Positions 1 to 11,200 of a DNA stretch of 64,000 bases are shown one piece after another (position 1 is the first letter of the stretch; each line of letters starts with the position of its first letter). The notes below the pieces were generated by a model. The model was not told the DNA's origin, searched no databases, and saw only the letters and a program-made list of their open reading frames with translations. Source of the DNA: Amoebophrya sp. A120 (taxonomy: Eukaryota; Sar; Dinophyceae; Syndiniales; Amoebophryaceae). Both the position numbers and the translations under genes were made by a program. Where the stretch lies: the NCBI GenBank assembly GCA_905178155.1, contig CAJINV010000015.1:1237495-1301494 (forward strand), read 5' to 3'.

Positions 1-229
1 ACATGACCCGTGATGTCTGCAATGTATTCCCTAGCATCACAAACTTTCTGAGTGGTTCTTGATCTTGTTGCCTATTGCGCACGAGAAATCATGCTCTGTC
101 GGCGTTGTAACAAAGAAAACCAAAACTAGACTTCTCTTGCTGCTCGGGCAATACAAATTTTTCTGGAATCCAAAAGCAGCATCAGAAGATCCACTTTTCC
201 ATACCCAGACTACGTATTTGCAGTTGATA
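1..229. mobile_element. Introner element IE-A, cut by window start
   Basis: The right arm ends at 229 with a diverged IE-A end (CCATACCCAGACTACG, then TTTGCAGTTGATA). Internal words such as TAGCATCACA and GAGAAATCATGC match other IE-A copies. The left end and left target copy lie outside the window. It interrupts gene A, so the ORF that reads through into it is not coding there. Confidence 0.75.
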
Positions 230-892
230 CTGCTGCGGCTGCTGGAATTGCGCCGGTGGATGCTGCTGCACGAAGTGTTGCTGCTGCAGCCCCGCCACGC
301 CCGCTAGGTTGTTGATAATTGTACCGTCCGAGCCGAGCTGCTGCTGCAGATTAGTGTTATTCGGGTTTATTTCGTTGTTATGCAATTGCGCGGCGTTGTT
401 CGGGTGCAATAGACCCGGCGTTGTCGCGGTCGGGCAGCCGCCGTCGGCCGCGGGCGGTGGTGGGGGGAACTGCTGTTGAAGCAATGGCATGGTATTCATG
501 ATGATGTTAGTCGGTGGGGGCTGATGAAACACCATTGGATTATGTGGAGCACCAAACATCAGCTGACTGCTCTGGTGCAGCAGATTACTATTCGGAGGGT
601 CCACGACGACCGCCGCGCCGCCACCCCCGAATTGACAATGCCCTTGCTGTTCTTGCTCCTTTTTCCAGATTGCCATCAGCGGGTTAGTACTTGTCAAATC
701 ACTTGGCGTCGCAGCCAGCGCGTTCGGCGTACCTGTGGACTGAGGGACAACGGGCGGTATGTGATCCATGGGGAATGGTTTCAACCCCGGGAAACAAGAC
801 CCAGAGTTGTTTTGCTGACTTCCGCTCCCACCGCCTCCACCTGGGGGGGTCGCGTGGGAGGCTGCTCCGCCGGAACCGTGGGAGGGCAACAT
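230..892 (-). CDS. Gene A: 3'-partial exon of a Pro/Gln/Asn/Gly-rich protein
   Basis: An open frame on the minus strand runs to the introner at 229. The first in-frame ATG is at 892; the frame is open a little further upstream and an upstream exon is possible. The ~220 residues are low complexity: a GGGGGSGS stretch, PPPPP, QQQ and NN runs, few charged residues. No catalytic motif or membrane segment is visible. Such composition fits an intrinsically disordered scaffold, RNA-binding or transcription co-factor protein, but I do not recognise the family. The gene continues beyond the left window edge after the introner. The claim that it is coding rests on the long frame and on its abutting an introner, which here lie mostly in genes. 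Confidence 0.55.
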
Positions 893-2539
893 GCTCGTCG
901 TGCTCGGCGACAAAAATATCCAGCAAAAAGAACATTGTAACTTTCACTTTGTGATGCTGGTGCGCAAGAATCAATAATAAAACGCGCGAGAACAAATAAC
1001 GGTTGCGTCTGTCGACCTCAACTACATGCTGGCCTTGGTCATGCCTAATTGCAAGGTCCACGACCATGCAAGTGTGTTTCCAACACGACGAAGTACAACT
1101 TGTGTGGGCATGGCAGGCCTTCTTTGCTGTCCTGTTCGCTGGTGAAGAAGACACACAGATTTGCACTTGTCTTTGCTGTTCACCCCCACAAAAAAAGTTT
1201 AAGTACTTCTACAATCTCTTTTTCTTGGATAGAGAAGGAGTTCGGCTTCGGCGGGGTATTTTCGGATAATTCAATTTGAGTTCATCTTCCTGGTGGTCCT
1301 CCGCGCCACCGAACAGCTACATGAGGTGGCACTAGTTGCGAAGGTTTTTGGTTTTGCTTTTGCCCGGCCGTCGGGAACTACGAAAATAAACCCGCATGAT
1401 TTTCAGTCGTTGAATTGTCGAAGAACTAGTCCAACACGATGTCTGGTTTATCTTCGATTTTGTTGACGGCGGCCTGGTCTCCCCCTCCGCGCTCCGGGTC
1501 GAAGAGTGAGGTTGTTGATTGTAGGTGGAACTGAAAGAATTATATGTTTCCGTGCTGCTACTGGTTTCTTGAACACCGGGCTCTTGTGGCCGGGAGAGCG
1601 GGAAGTAGAACTGCTACTACAGCTGCTGCCCGGTAAATAATGAATACGTACTTTTGATGCTGCTACTGTATCCTGTGGAAACACGTCCCCGCCACCCCGC
1701 CATCAAAGCTGTCATGCAAATCTGCAAGTCTACAACATTTCTCCTGCGCAGTCTGCAAGTTATAGCTCTTCCTGCTCCTCCTGCAGATCTTTCATCCTCG
1801 GAGGTCGGTTATTCTTCACGACGATCTGCAGTCGGGTAGAAGAGGTCGAGGTCGTCCTTCTATAACGCTGTGTAGAAGTTGTAGAACTACCTTCTGCCGT
1901 AGTACCTCTTGCGGCATCTCCTCCCGGCTTCGGAGCATCACCATCTTGTTGGGGAAAATCTCAAAAAAAAAACCGATCAGCGCTTTTTACCGGAAAAAGT
2001 CACGGACCCGATTGCTCCGACTCTGATTTAGTGACGATAGATAGAGTAATACTTCTTGTTAGTCTTACACGACTTATGTAGATATGTATTTTTGTTTTTC
2101 TCAAATTTTAGAAATACTTTTCTGCCGAAATTTTTAATATATTTACCTGCTAGTTGTAATGCCGCTCGTCGCAACAGTATTTCTTTTCCGACTCTAAAGA
2201 ATCTTTCCCTACTTATTCTTTCTGTCGGTTATCTATCAAATTTTCCGTTTACGGAAAACGTTCGCCTTTTTTTTCTTCGTGACAGTGACGTACTCACATC
2301 AATCACGCAAAATTAATATATTGCTGCCGGGACCATAAGGTCATCTATGAAAGACCTCAATAAAACAAATAGAATACTTAATACAAAAAAAAGACTCTTC
2401 ACTACTTGTCAAGTCCGCGGAACGGTTTCTTTCGTATCAACACTTCCGAATCAGATTCGCCAAAGAGGCAAAAATTTGATTACAAAACGACTTGATTGTC
2501 AAGTCCGGGGCGTTCTTCTTCTTCTTTGAAGCGCTGCCA

Positions 2540-2612
2540 GAACGCCGCTGCGGCAAAGAAAATAGCCTTGCAAGCCCTGCCAGATGAACGCCGCTGCGGC
2601 AAAGGAAATAGC
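2540..2612. repeat. Two direct copies of a 27-bp sequence
   Basis: A 27-bp word beginning GAACGCCGCTGCGGCAAAG occurs at 2540-2566 and 2586-2612 with one mismatch, 46 bp apart. Function unknown; it lies in the AT-rich intergenic region. Confidence 0.7.
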
Positions 2613-3952
2613 GTTGGTATCTGAGTTTGTGTATTTTCACAAGTACTTAACTTATTTTTCTGAAGCGGCAGGTGCGAGAATAGAAGTCTCAAGCTGCGAG
2701 AAATCTCAATGAAAGGCAAAAACTTGGTGCTGTGTCCCACTTCAGCGATCTACAACAACTTCGGGAAAACTTTATTATTGCCGGACTGTGGACACTTTTC
2801 GTTTTTATTTCTAGTTCTATAGATTCTTGAAACCCTCAAGAAAGAATCAGAGAAAATTCTTCAAATTATGACAGAGCCAAGGAGTTCTTTTTTCTAATAA
2901 TTCTATTTTTCTTGTTGATTCTAGTGCCCTGAAAACGACAAAGTACGGATAGCACAGCACAAACACTAGGAAAGCATATCACGTTGCGGTTTTCTCCAAA
3001 TGCCTAAATGAGTTGCTGTTCCCTATCCCTCCTCGTGCTGCAAATGATCACCTTCTATTACTAACTTATTTTTCACCCCTCTGCATGACAAGAATCAAGC
3101 GGGGGTTGGAAACGAATTGCTCTCCTCCTAGTGCGCAGAGAAATATTTATCTACTTTCGAAATACAATTTTTTTCTTGGACAACTTTCATCTTCTTTTTT
3201 TTATCAGCTGCTTCACAAGATGCAGAGTCGCTGTCTGGGCGGAGGTAGAGGAGAGTGTTTATTGTCACAAAGCTCAGTTGCAGCAGAAGTGTTGTCCAAA
3301 ATCCGAGGTCGTTCTGACCTTTACTTCTACGCGTCAAGATCACAGTCACGAACCATGACGCTCCTTCTACTTGTCCAACTTGTAAGTAGTGGTCTGCAAC
3401 GCTCTTACTGTGATAAGATAAGTACCAAGACCAAAACATCAAGAACATCCGCCTCGTACTCGTTTAGGACATAAGAAAATGATCCGCGTAAAGAAGTCTG
3501 CTCCTCATGGTTGAGAAGTCATGTTGTGGTCGGATAACAAGGAAAATTCATATGCATAAAAAAACCTAGTGTAGAAAGCTATTGGACCACTTTTCTCCTC
3601 TGTGCCGCTTCTTCTCGTCTAGTCCTCTTAACCACCAGAGCGACCTAGTGGCGCTGTGATCAGATCAGAGGTGTCAGCCCACGTGACGCCGTTGGAGCCG
3701 TTGGAGTGGGGCGTACTCGGGGCTGTAAGAGCTCCGGCGAGTGCTTTCATGAGCTAAGCTTGACCACGCTTACTGCTATAGTAGAGGCGGCTAACGATGA
3801 ACCTGCACCCCTCCCTCGTGTCATACAAACCCCGGGCTTAAGATCAACATGCTTACAGGGGGGACGGGGAAATAGCCCAACCCTGGCAGGTCCACCGAGA
3901 GTCTTATACTGGCCAATGTAATAACTTCACGCGCCAGACGGGAGCACACGTC

Positions 3953-4012
3953 AGCAGTCAGGCAATCCTAACCACCACGCACGCAAGCAGTCAGGCAATC
4001 CTAACCACCACG
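3953..4012. repeat. 33-bp tandem duplication
   Basis: A 27-bp word beginning AGCAGTCAGGCAATCC is repeated exactly at 3953-3979 and 3986-4012, separated by CACGCA. Confidence 0.8.
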
Positions 4013-5426
4013 TCGGATCTATTCTATCTGTGTCCTCGCATTTATGGGATCCAAAGTTCGGTGTGCGTTGTTCGTACTTCGCTTGGAAACCTCCGAGGAA
4101 CAAGAATGGAGTCACAAAATCCAGCCTTTCTCTACTTTTCTTCAACACATTTGAAGAACAAGAACACCCATCGAGACGTCGCGTTTTTTCTTTGTCGTTC
4201 TTGCAAGTGGTCTGCGTTTTTCTTCATGTCGTGCCAAGTTGGAGTCTACTATCATTCTGATGGGCTTCATCTCTACTTAGGAAACTTCTCGCCCACGTCC
4301 CTGACATCTTCACGTTGTCCAGCTTGACAGATTCAGATTTTCCGGCAGCTGTTCCAACATTTTCTCACTTTCCAGAACTGATTGTCATTTCCTGGCACAG
4401 GCACACAGTGTCCTCGCAACTTCCAACTACATGAAGTGGCCGACCGGTGTGAAACTTTGTGATAGATATAGCTATTGCTATAGACGAGTAATTATGCTAA
4501 TGTCAATTCTTTAGGTACTCAGAAATAAAAGTCGGAATGCCGTAGGAAGAGCAGCAAAAAAAAAAAACGACTTAGACTCAAGATGAGATAAGATAAAGAG
4601 ACAAAAAAGAGGTAGAATCATAGTTGCTAAAATCGAAAAAAAAACCGAGAGAAAACTAGCAATGACTTTGAAACGATGATGTTTATGTGTAAAGCGGAAA
4701 ACTAAAATTTGGTTGAGAAACTAAAATTAAGACGTGCAATTTTTCAAATGTGTCCAACTTGATGACATGGTTTATTCATTGAATAGGAATACACGGTGAA
4801 CGTTCGGAATAAAGCGAAATAATTTTTGAGAAAAAAAACTCACTCGACTCTCATGACAATGAGAATCGTAGCTGAAATTGTTTTGAAAAAGCAAATACGT
4901 GCGATGACTTCGAAATATTCTTGATGTGTGAAGCAAAAAAAAAATTAGAAATGTAGAAAAATAAAATGAAGAATTGCTTTAATCCCTTCACTTTGGCACG
5001 ACAGGGCACATTTGTCATGCGTCTGCGAACTTGATCAGTAGAGCATGCTCTTGCACGCTTTTCTAGCAAAATGAGCAGTCGTGTGCCTGTCCCTGGTGCG
5101 GTGCAGAATCTGGAACTGCATTTCAACTCTCTAGTAAAACTGCTTTTCTTTTCCTGTACTTTCTTACTGTTGTCGGGCGATCGGACATGTCGCGTTTTTG
5201 CAGCTTTTCTTCGCGGGTATTAGAGAAAAAAGCGCCCCACTCCCTCCTCCAGACGGCTGGGGCTGGCGAAATGTTTCTATTGCAAAGTAGCTTCTCTACC
5301 GATAACTTTACTTGTCCTGCAGAAAACTACGCTTGGGTTCTTTGGGACGCGTTTTTTTTTCGGCGCGTTTATCGATAGCAAAAATATGCAGCCCTAACTA
5401 CAACTTCATGAAATAAACCGGCCCCC

Positions 5427-5535
5427 CTTACACTGGTGTGGCGCCTCACTTCTACTGTAGAAGTGGCGCGCCAAAATGTAAGGGAGGCCTGGCTGGCAGC
5501 AGCTTGTGTAGAAGTTCTACACAAGCTGCTGCCAG
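5427..5535. repeat. Two adjacent palindromes
   Basis: At 5447-5465 two perfect 9-bp arms (CACTTCTAC / GTAGAAGTG) flank one base, and imperfect pairing extends outwards (CCCTTACA ... TGTAAGGG). At 5493-5535 two perfect 21-bp arms beginning CTGGCAGCAGCTTG flank a single base. Both would form tight hairpins or cruciforms. Most likely the remains of a miniature inverted-repeat element; no target duplication was found. Confidence 0.8.
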
Positions 5536-5675
5536 AAGTCCAGGTCTCAATAAATTTGTCATGTTGCAACATACAGCGAGACCCAAGATGGCGAACAATG
5601 TCGACATCTCCACATAGCTCAGTAGGAAAATAAAAATTCTGTCGCGCAACGAAACATTTCCCAACTCGCTCCGGA

Positions 5676-6377
5676 GTGGAGGCGGCATTTTTCATCTTCG
5701 CAAAAACGAGCTTGCTTTCTTCCAGCGCCTGGCAGCTCCTGCTCCCCCGCTTCGTCTGGCGCATGCCGCACCTCGGTTATGTGCTCCGATACCCAACGAA
5801 CGAAAAATCAAACCCAAAAACATTCTGCTTCCGCCCCCGTCGGCAAAACGGAGACATTTCAGGATACAGGCTCCACGGATATAATTACTCCACTATGAAG
5901 ATGATAATATCATGACTTCATCAAACATAGCCACCCTAGAGCCATCCACAACATGCTCATGATGCAGATTCCCGTCTCGGTCCGAGGGTTACCCAGTCGA
6001 GTCTTGCAATGTGTAATACTGCAAATATGATGAGCAAGCGGCCTTTTGATAGGACTGTCCTGGCAAATCAATCATAGGCTGCAGTCATGCGTGACTCCCA
6101 AGGATTCAAGAGGGGTGGGTACGTTTTTACACAGGACACACGGCCCTTGCCGCGATTCATGGTCCTCTTGCAGCTGCAAGATGCCTACAACTACATTTAC
6201 GCCATATATAAAAATCGTGTCTACGAGGGCCCGGATGCTGCGATCCGAATCGCGCTCGCATTCCGTAAAAAACAGGAAGGCAGACTCCTACTAGAGCGGA
6301 CTACTCACCCAAAATATGAATACTTATCGGCGACGCTTCGCAGTTTCACAAATGCGCCCCTACCTTTTCTGGAGTAG
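5676..6377 (+). CDS. Possible small plus-strand gene split by a decayed introner
   Basis: Two plus-strand frames look more protein-like than the surroundings. One ends at 5907 (residues around GYRLHGYNYSTMKM). The other runs from 6139 to a TAG at 6375-6377 (residues around DAYNYIYAIYKNRVYEG). Between them lies a degenerate IE-B; removing 5908-6138 joins the two in frame. The start is not defined (the first frame opens at 5676 with no firm ATG context). No family is recognised. It may be a chance ORF or a relic; expression data would decide. Confidence 0.25.
5908..6138. mobile_element. Decayed IE-B introner
   Basis: The left end TATCATGAC...CCACCCTAGAG and right end GGGGTGGGTACGTTTTTAC are recognisable as IE-B arms with many changes. 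No target duplication is visible. The inner stretch CATGCGTGACTCCCAAGG matches intact IE-B copies at 47257 and 51877. Confidence 0.45.
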
Positions 6378-6816
6378 CAATACAAATTTTTCCCGCCCCT
6401 TGCTTCCATTGCCGTAGTGCAAATCGCGTAGAGGCAGCTGCGCCCGGCCGCGCATGGAAACAAAGCGCGTACCTTGGTAGCTGCTTCGCGCCACAGATAT
6501 TCTGTTTTTAGTGACACCGCCACCAGTACAAAGACATGAAAACAGCTAAGGCATGGAAATACTCCCCCGTGTGATGCTGAAGGCGTACGCCATTGCCGGT
6601 CTGGTATGGCATATGGCTTGCGCCATTCAGGCGCAGGGGGATGCAAAACGCACCCACCCGGGTCCGTCTTCGGCCGGTTTTGATTTTTCAAAGACGGCCC
6701 CCCGCCTCCAACACTGCGAGCACCAATCCCGATCGGCATGCTCATGAATCACGCGCAAGAACTCGCAACGCGACTTCCCGGCAGAGAGGAAAGCGAAAGC
6801 CATTTTTAACTACGCA
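6378..6816. other. Region downstream of gene B, no gene seen
   Basis: Probably the 3' untranslated region of gene B and intergenic sequence; only shadow ORFs. Confidence 0.4.
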
Positions 6817-8277
6817 TTACAGATGCTGTAGACGCACACACGCCGTTTTCCTTCGCGGGAGAGCTAGTATGCCTTGCCTCCAGGAGTGCAGAAACAGAAC
6901 GAAAATGCTTTCACAGGCATATCGGGCGGGCGCGACGTACGTGCCTGTGTCCCTGAGCAGCGGGGCTGGTGGATGCCGAGAGGGGCCCGACCAAATCTGG
7001 TTCCCGTACATTAAAACGACGCGCGTGCGGTTCAAGGTCAGGGCGAGGTTGCCGTACGCCAACCAGAAATGCGTAAGCGGCGCCTCGGTACGTGCGGCAC
7101 GCGCCGCACCCTGGTTAAGGTCAGTTTGCTCAAAAACCATTCCGCGGACGTAGTGTGGGTCTTGGGCGACTTCTCGTGGTGGTGGCGGAGATTGAGATGG
7201 AGGAAGATGTGGCTGCTGACCTCCAGGTTGTGGCGGGTGACCTGGTGTGGTACCGAGGCCTGCGAGGAGACTCGGCATACCTCCGAAAATCGAGCCCTGG
7301 TAACCACCACCACCGCCGGGTGGTGGTGGTTGCCCGTATCCGCCGCCGGGTGGTGGTGGTGGCCCGTATCCGCCGCCGCCGGATGTGGGGGAAAGACGCG
7401 GCGGGGGCGGCGGCGGCGCTTCCGCTGCTGCAGCTGACGCTGCTGCTGCCGCCTGCTGCTGACGCTGCCGCTCGTTGTCTTGTTCTACTGCAGCCTGGAG
7501 GGCGTCGTTTGCCTGCTTTTTACGCACCGCAAGTACCCCTAAGGCCTTCTGCCCACTTGTCGGATCGACATCCAAGAAATATCTGCGCATATTCTTGGCC
7601 AGCTGCGATAATTCTTGTTTGCCATACCATGATCCCGTGGCCGTCATTCTATCTGGGGCGAAAGCTGTCCACGCAGTCAGGTTCTCTTCGGTTATTGCCG
7701 AGGCGGGCTTGTTTCTTTCCTTCTCTTGATTCTCTTTTACCAACTTCTCGGCGCTTTCGATATGATCTATCGCCGTTTTACACAAGCGTTGGCGCTGCGC
7801 CAGCGGCATCGCCTGACGCATGTCTATGCAAGGATTGAAATGCTTCATCCGTTCGTTCGTAATGCCATCGATAGCATCGGTAAGTTTGGCCGCTTCGTCG
7901 AGTCCCTTACCTAGCCTGTTTTGGATATCCTGGCCCGTCGTGCGGTCCAGATTTTCAAAGCTCGTCTTGTGCTTTGTATACACTGCCTGAAACGACTGAC
8001 CCACATTAGGGGATCTGCCATAGAGACTATTCGGGCGCAGGCTGGAGTTTTCGTGCAGGCGCTTTCCTATGTCATTCGTGAGCAACTGCCACCGCGTCTG
8101 CAAATTGCCGTGCAACTGCCGTTTCGTTTCTTCGTAATCTTTTTGCAACAAACGTTGAAGCGTAGCCGCAGTTGCACCTGGTCCAAGCTCCTGGTCCAAT
8201 CTGCTCCTGATCCGTTCATACTCGATTTCGGACGCTTCGACTGCTTTCGCCCATTCCGCGTCAGCGTTTTGCTGCTG
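6817..8277 (-). CDS. Gene B last exon: final repeat, Pro/Gly-rich tail, stop
   Basis: It begins after an AG near 8277-8280 with linker residues QQQNADAEWAKAVEASE, then a full copy of the gene B repeat: LHGNLQTRWQLL matches the LxxNxxxRxxLL motif and YTKHKTSFENL the H..L motif. A helical stretch of ~120 residues, a QQQ/Ala-rich run and a low-complexity segment of PPPPP and GGGY repeats (about 7290-7420) follow. About 110 less constrained residues precede the stop at 6817-6819. That last part may be over-read if a further intron exists. Poly-proline could bind profilin or SH3-like partners, but this is only inference. Confidence 0.7.
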   Translation of the reverse strand, partial: QQQNADAEWAKAVEASEIEYERIRSRLDQELGPGATAATLQRLLQKDYEETKRQLHGNLQTRWQLLTNDIGKRLHENSSLRPNSLYGRSPNVGQSFQAVYTKHKTSFENLDRTTGQDIQNRLGKGLDEAAKLTDAIDGITNERMKHFNPCIDMRQAMPLAQRQRLCKTAIDHIESAEKLVKENQEKERNKPASAITEENLTAWTAFAPDRMTATGSWYGKQELSQLAKNMRRYFLDVDPTSGQKALGVLAVRKKQANDALQAAVEQDNERQRQQQAAAAASAAAAEAPPPPPPRLSPTSGGGGYGPPPPPGGGYGQPPPPGGGGGYQGSIFGGMPSLLAGLGTTPGHPPQPGGQQPHLPPSQSPPPPREVAQDPHYVRGMVFEQTDLNQGAARAARTEAPLTHFWLAYGNLALTLNRTRVVLMYGNQIWSGPSRHPPAPLLRDTGTYVAPARYACESIFVLFLHSWRQGILALPRRKTACVRLQHL

Positions 8278-11200
8278 CTTTTGTCACCCAAAAAACCCTC
8301 ATCACTGTAGTTCCGGCTTCGACCACTTTTGCTTTACTTACTTTATATATTGTTTGTTCGGGTGAACTGAAAGTCAGTGATCGTTCTTCTGCATGACAAA
8401 CTTCGCGGTACTAGTATTGGCAACATACAAAATAAATACCCAACAAAGAAAAAGAGCTGCTTGGCCCCCCTGCACAGCGTCTGGCCCTAGACACCTCCTG
8501 TCCTCCTTCCCCACCGACACGACCATGCCTTCATCCCCTCATCTACTTCTTACTTTCCCGATGCGATAGCAAGAACGGGCCCACAGTGACGCGGTTTTTC
8601 TGGTCGGTAACTTGATGGCTGTTTACGATTGTGATTGGGGAAGTCGATTTTCTACTTCAGATTGGTATTTATTGCTGGCTCGACCCCTGCTCCAGGCACG
8701 CGGTACTGAGCAAAGGGCCCAGCGCGCTCGCCCATGCGAGTGGCGCAGCAGGCGGCCCACAGCCACGCAGCCGCGGTCTGCGCCACAGACCATATCGATG
8801 CTACTCGTGCTGACCAGAGCATTTGTACACTCTGATATGGTTTTTAGGGTGAAAAAGCATTCGCAGCACGGGACAGACGCCACACGGGCTGTCCTCACTC
8901 GCGCGTTTCCGCGGCTGTTGGAAACAAAACGGCACAAGGCCGAGCAGGGCGGGAGTGCGGGCGAGTGCGTGTTTTGTCACGCGGGCGGCTGCGTGCTGAC
9001 CCGGCGTCGCTCCAAAACAGCGGACCTCGCGGACCTGAGACGGAACTCGTCGCTGGCCCGAAGCCCTTCTTTGTGCCCTGTGGCCAGAGCACCACGCACA
9101 CTCTGACAGGCAATAGCAGGGGCGGAGGCCGCGTAAAGTAGAAAGCTAGTGACTTATTTTTTGCTCTTGGTCTTCATTATCATATAGCGAGGAAAAATGA
9201 GTCCCGCCCCCTCCCCAGATTCAAGAAGAGCCTTGTGCCCCCGCTTGATTTGCGTTAAGTGCGTCTTGCGGCAAGGGAATCATGGAGGCGCATTCTAGGC
9301 CAACCAGGCCCGCACAGGTCTCCTGAAGTCCTCGTCCTCTGGCCCTTCAGCATCATAGATTCTCACACAACTGTAGGCATAGGCTGTTGTTGAAACGCAT
9401 TAGAAATAGCCTGTCCAAGGCTTGTTCCTGTTGGCCTTGCTCTTGCTGTCCAAGTGCAAGTAGTTGTACCTGCATTATTTCTGTACATAAATCCGCAACG
9501 CCAAATGCGTTGTCTGTCCATTTTCAATACGGGGAGGTAGGACTTTTAAAATCATGGCACTTCATCACAGGTTATCTTTTACTGCTTCTTTTTCTACTTC
9601 CCTCACCTGTTCTCCTATCGGCGATAAATGAGTCCAGCTGCTCTTTCGCCTTCGCAACCACCTGATGTTCGACCTTTTGAATTTCACCCTGGTAGTGTGC
9701 TGCATCACGTGTTCCCTGAGCGTCGACCTTGTCTTTATACTCCTCGATCACGTCTTTCTGCGCGCGAATGTTTTCTTCCAAGGGAGCCACGACGTCACGT
9801 TGGTTTGCCTCGAGGAATTTCAACTGCGCTTCGTCTTGGCAGTTGCTCACTTCAACACCACGTTGCGCGACAGCTTGCTGCAGCTGTTTCATGATCTGCG
9901 AAGTGCCAGCGCTAAGCCGCCCCATTTCTGCCCGGAAATGTTCTGGTGATGTATTTTTGTTTTTTTCATTCCCGTCTCGGAACGAGAGGAAGAGGTAGAG
10001 GACGCCGGCAGATACAATACTTTGCGAACGCCTTCGCGCCATGAGGAGTACTAGTGTCTTTATGTTTATTATTTTCATATAGACAAGAGCAAGACTGATG
10101 CAGCTTGTCCCACCTGCAAAAAATCGGCACCAAAAACGCAGTGCCAGTCCATAATTCAGGCACAGCCGGTGTTCTGAATATTAACACCAGAACTACTAGC
10201 ACTCCACTACTCTTTCGACTTTTGCTTTTGAGTCAATCTGTTCTATCACCAGCCGCAAGACATCGAATCATCAAACCCAAAACGCTGAATAAGTACTTTC
10301 TTACCTGTGGCGCGTGCTCGTTGTGCCGCTTCCTGTCACACAAAAAAATAACCGTACCACTGTAATACGGTCTTTGACTTCGTCTTTTACTTTTTCTGCC
10401 ATCCGCACGCCAGTGGTCTTCAGCTACAAAGGACTGGATGGCGCCACTCCTCGCATGACAAAGCTAGATGCACAACTTTATATGTTTGTCGAGTAAAATA
10501 AACTTTACTACGAGCTACGGAGCCAAGATACAAAAAAACTGTTCCCGGGGGTAGGAGGAAGTCGAAGTTCTGTAAAAAAATATCTATTTGTCATCCCGGA
10601 GAAAGGCTCGCGTCCGAGACGAGTGCTCTCACTTCTACAACATATTCCTTCACAGTAACGTATAAGGTGACACCTACTTACACGACACCTTTTTTCCGAT
10701 ACAGCTGTCACAGGCTGTCAGTGGTACGGTTTTCTTGGTTGATAACTCGATTTCTGTGTGTGTTTTTTGTTGATGGGGAATCAGACTTTTTGTTGTTTCT
10801 CTTTTATAGAGAAATATGCAGGGTCGGCCCAGACGCTGCATTCGCACTGTAAAAATCAAACTAATCCTTGCTTCGGTGTGCTCACCAGGTCTATCACGCG
10901 GTCTCTTCGGAAACCAGAGGACAAGATCTAAAAATAGGCGCCTGACAAGTCAAGTTGCCGCTTTTTTTTGCGCGTGGCAAAATACTTAAAACAGTGGCTC
11001 TGACGGGTCCGTACCGGGCGAGCGACTGCACTTCTAAGCATGCACTAAGCATGCTAGAAACGTCCCAACGCGAAGTATTGTCGCGCAAGATTTTAATTTT
11101 CCATGCCCAGAATGCGAATCTCTGTCATGGGCAGCTCCGAGAACATGAGGAGCATTTTCTAAGTCAACAAACTTGTCATGCTCTATATCAAGATCCGAAG

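Larger units (their letters stand above)
893..5426. other. Intergenic stretch without convincing gene
   Basis: Only short shadow ORFs on both strands; no introner ends, no splice-flanked exons, no tRNA or rRNA signature recognised. Base composition drifts to A/T-rich (especially 2000-3000 and 4450-5000). A GC-richer island at about 3640-3930 could be a structured RNA, but no known snRNA or SRP motif was found. Confidence 0.5.

Noticed and set aside
3640-3930. GC-richer island as snRNA or SRP RNA
   Set aside because: No match to U1-U6, SRP, RNase P or rRNA motifs that I can recognise.
8612-9106. Plus-strand ORF of 164 codons
   Set aside because: Arg/Ser-rich GC-bias translation within a gene B intron; no start context, no splice support.
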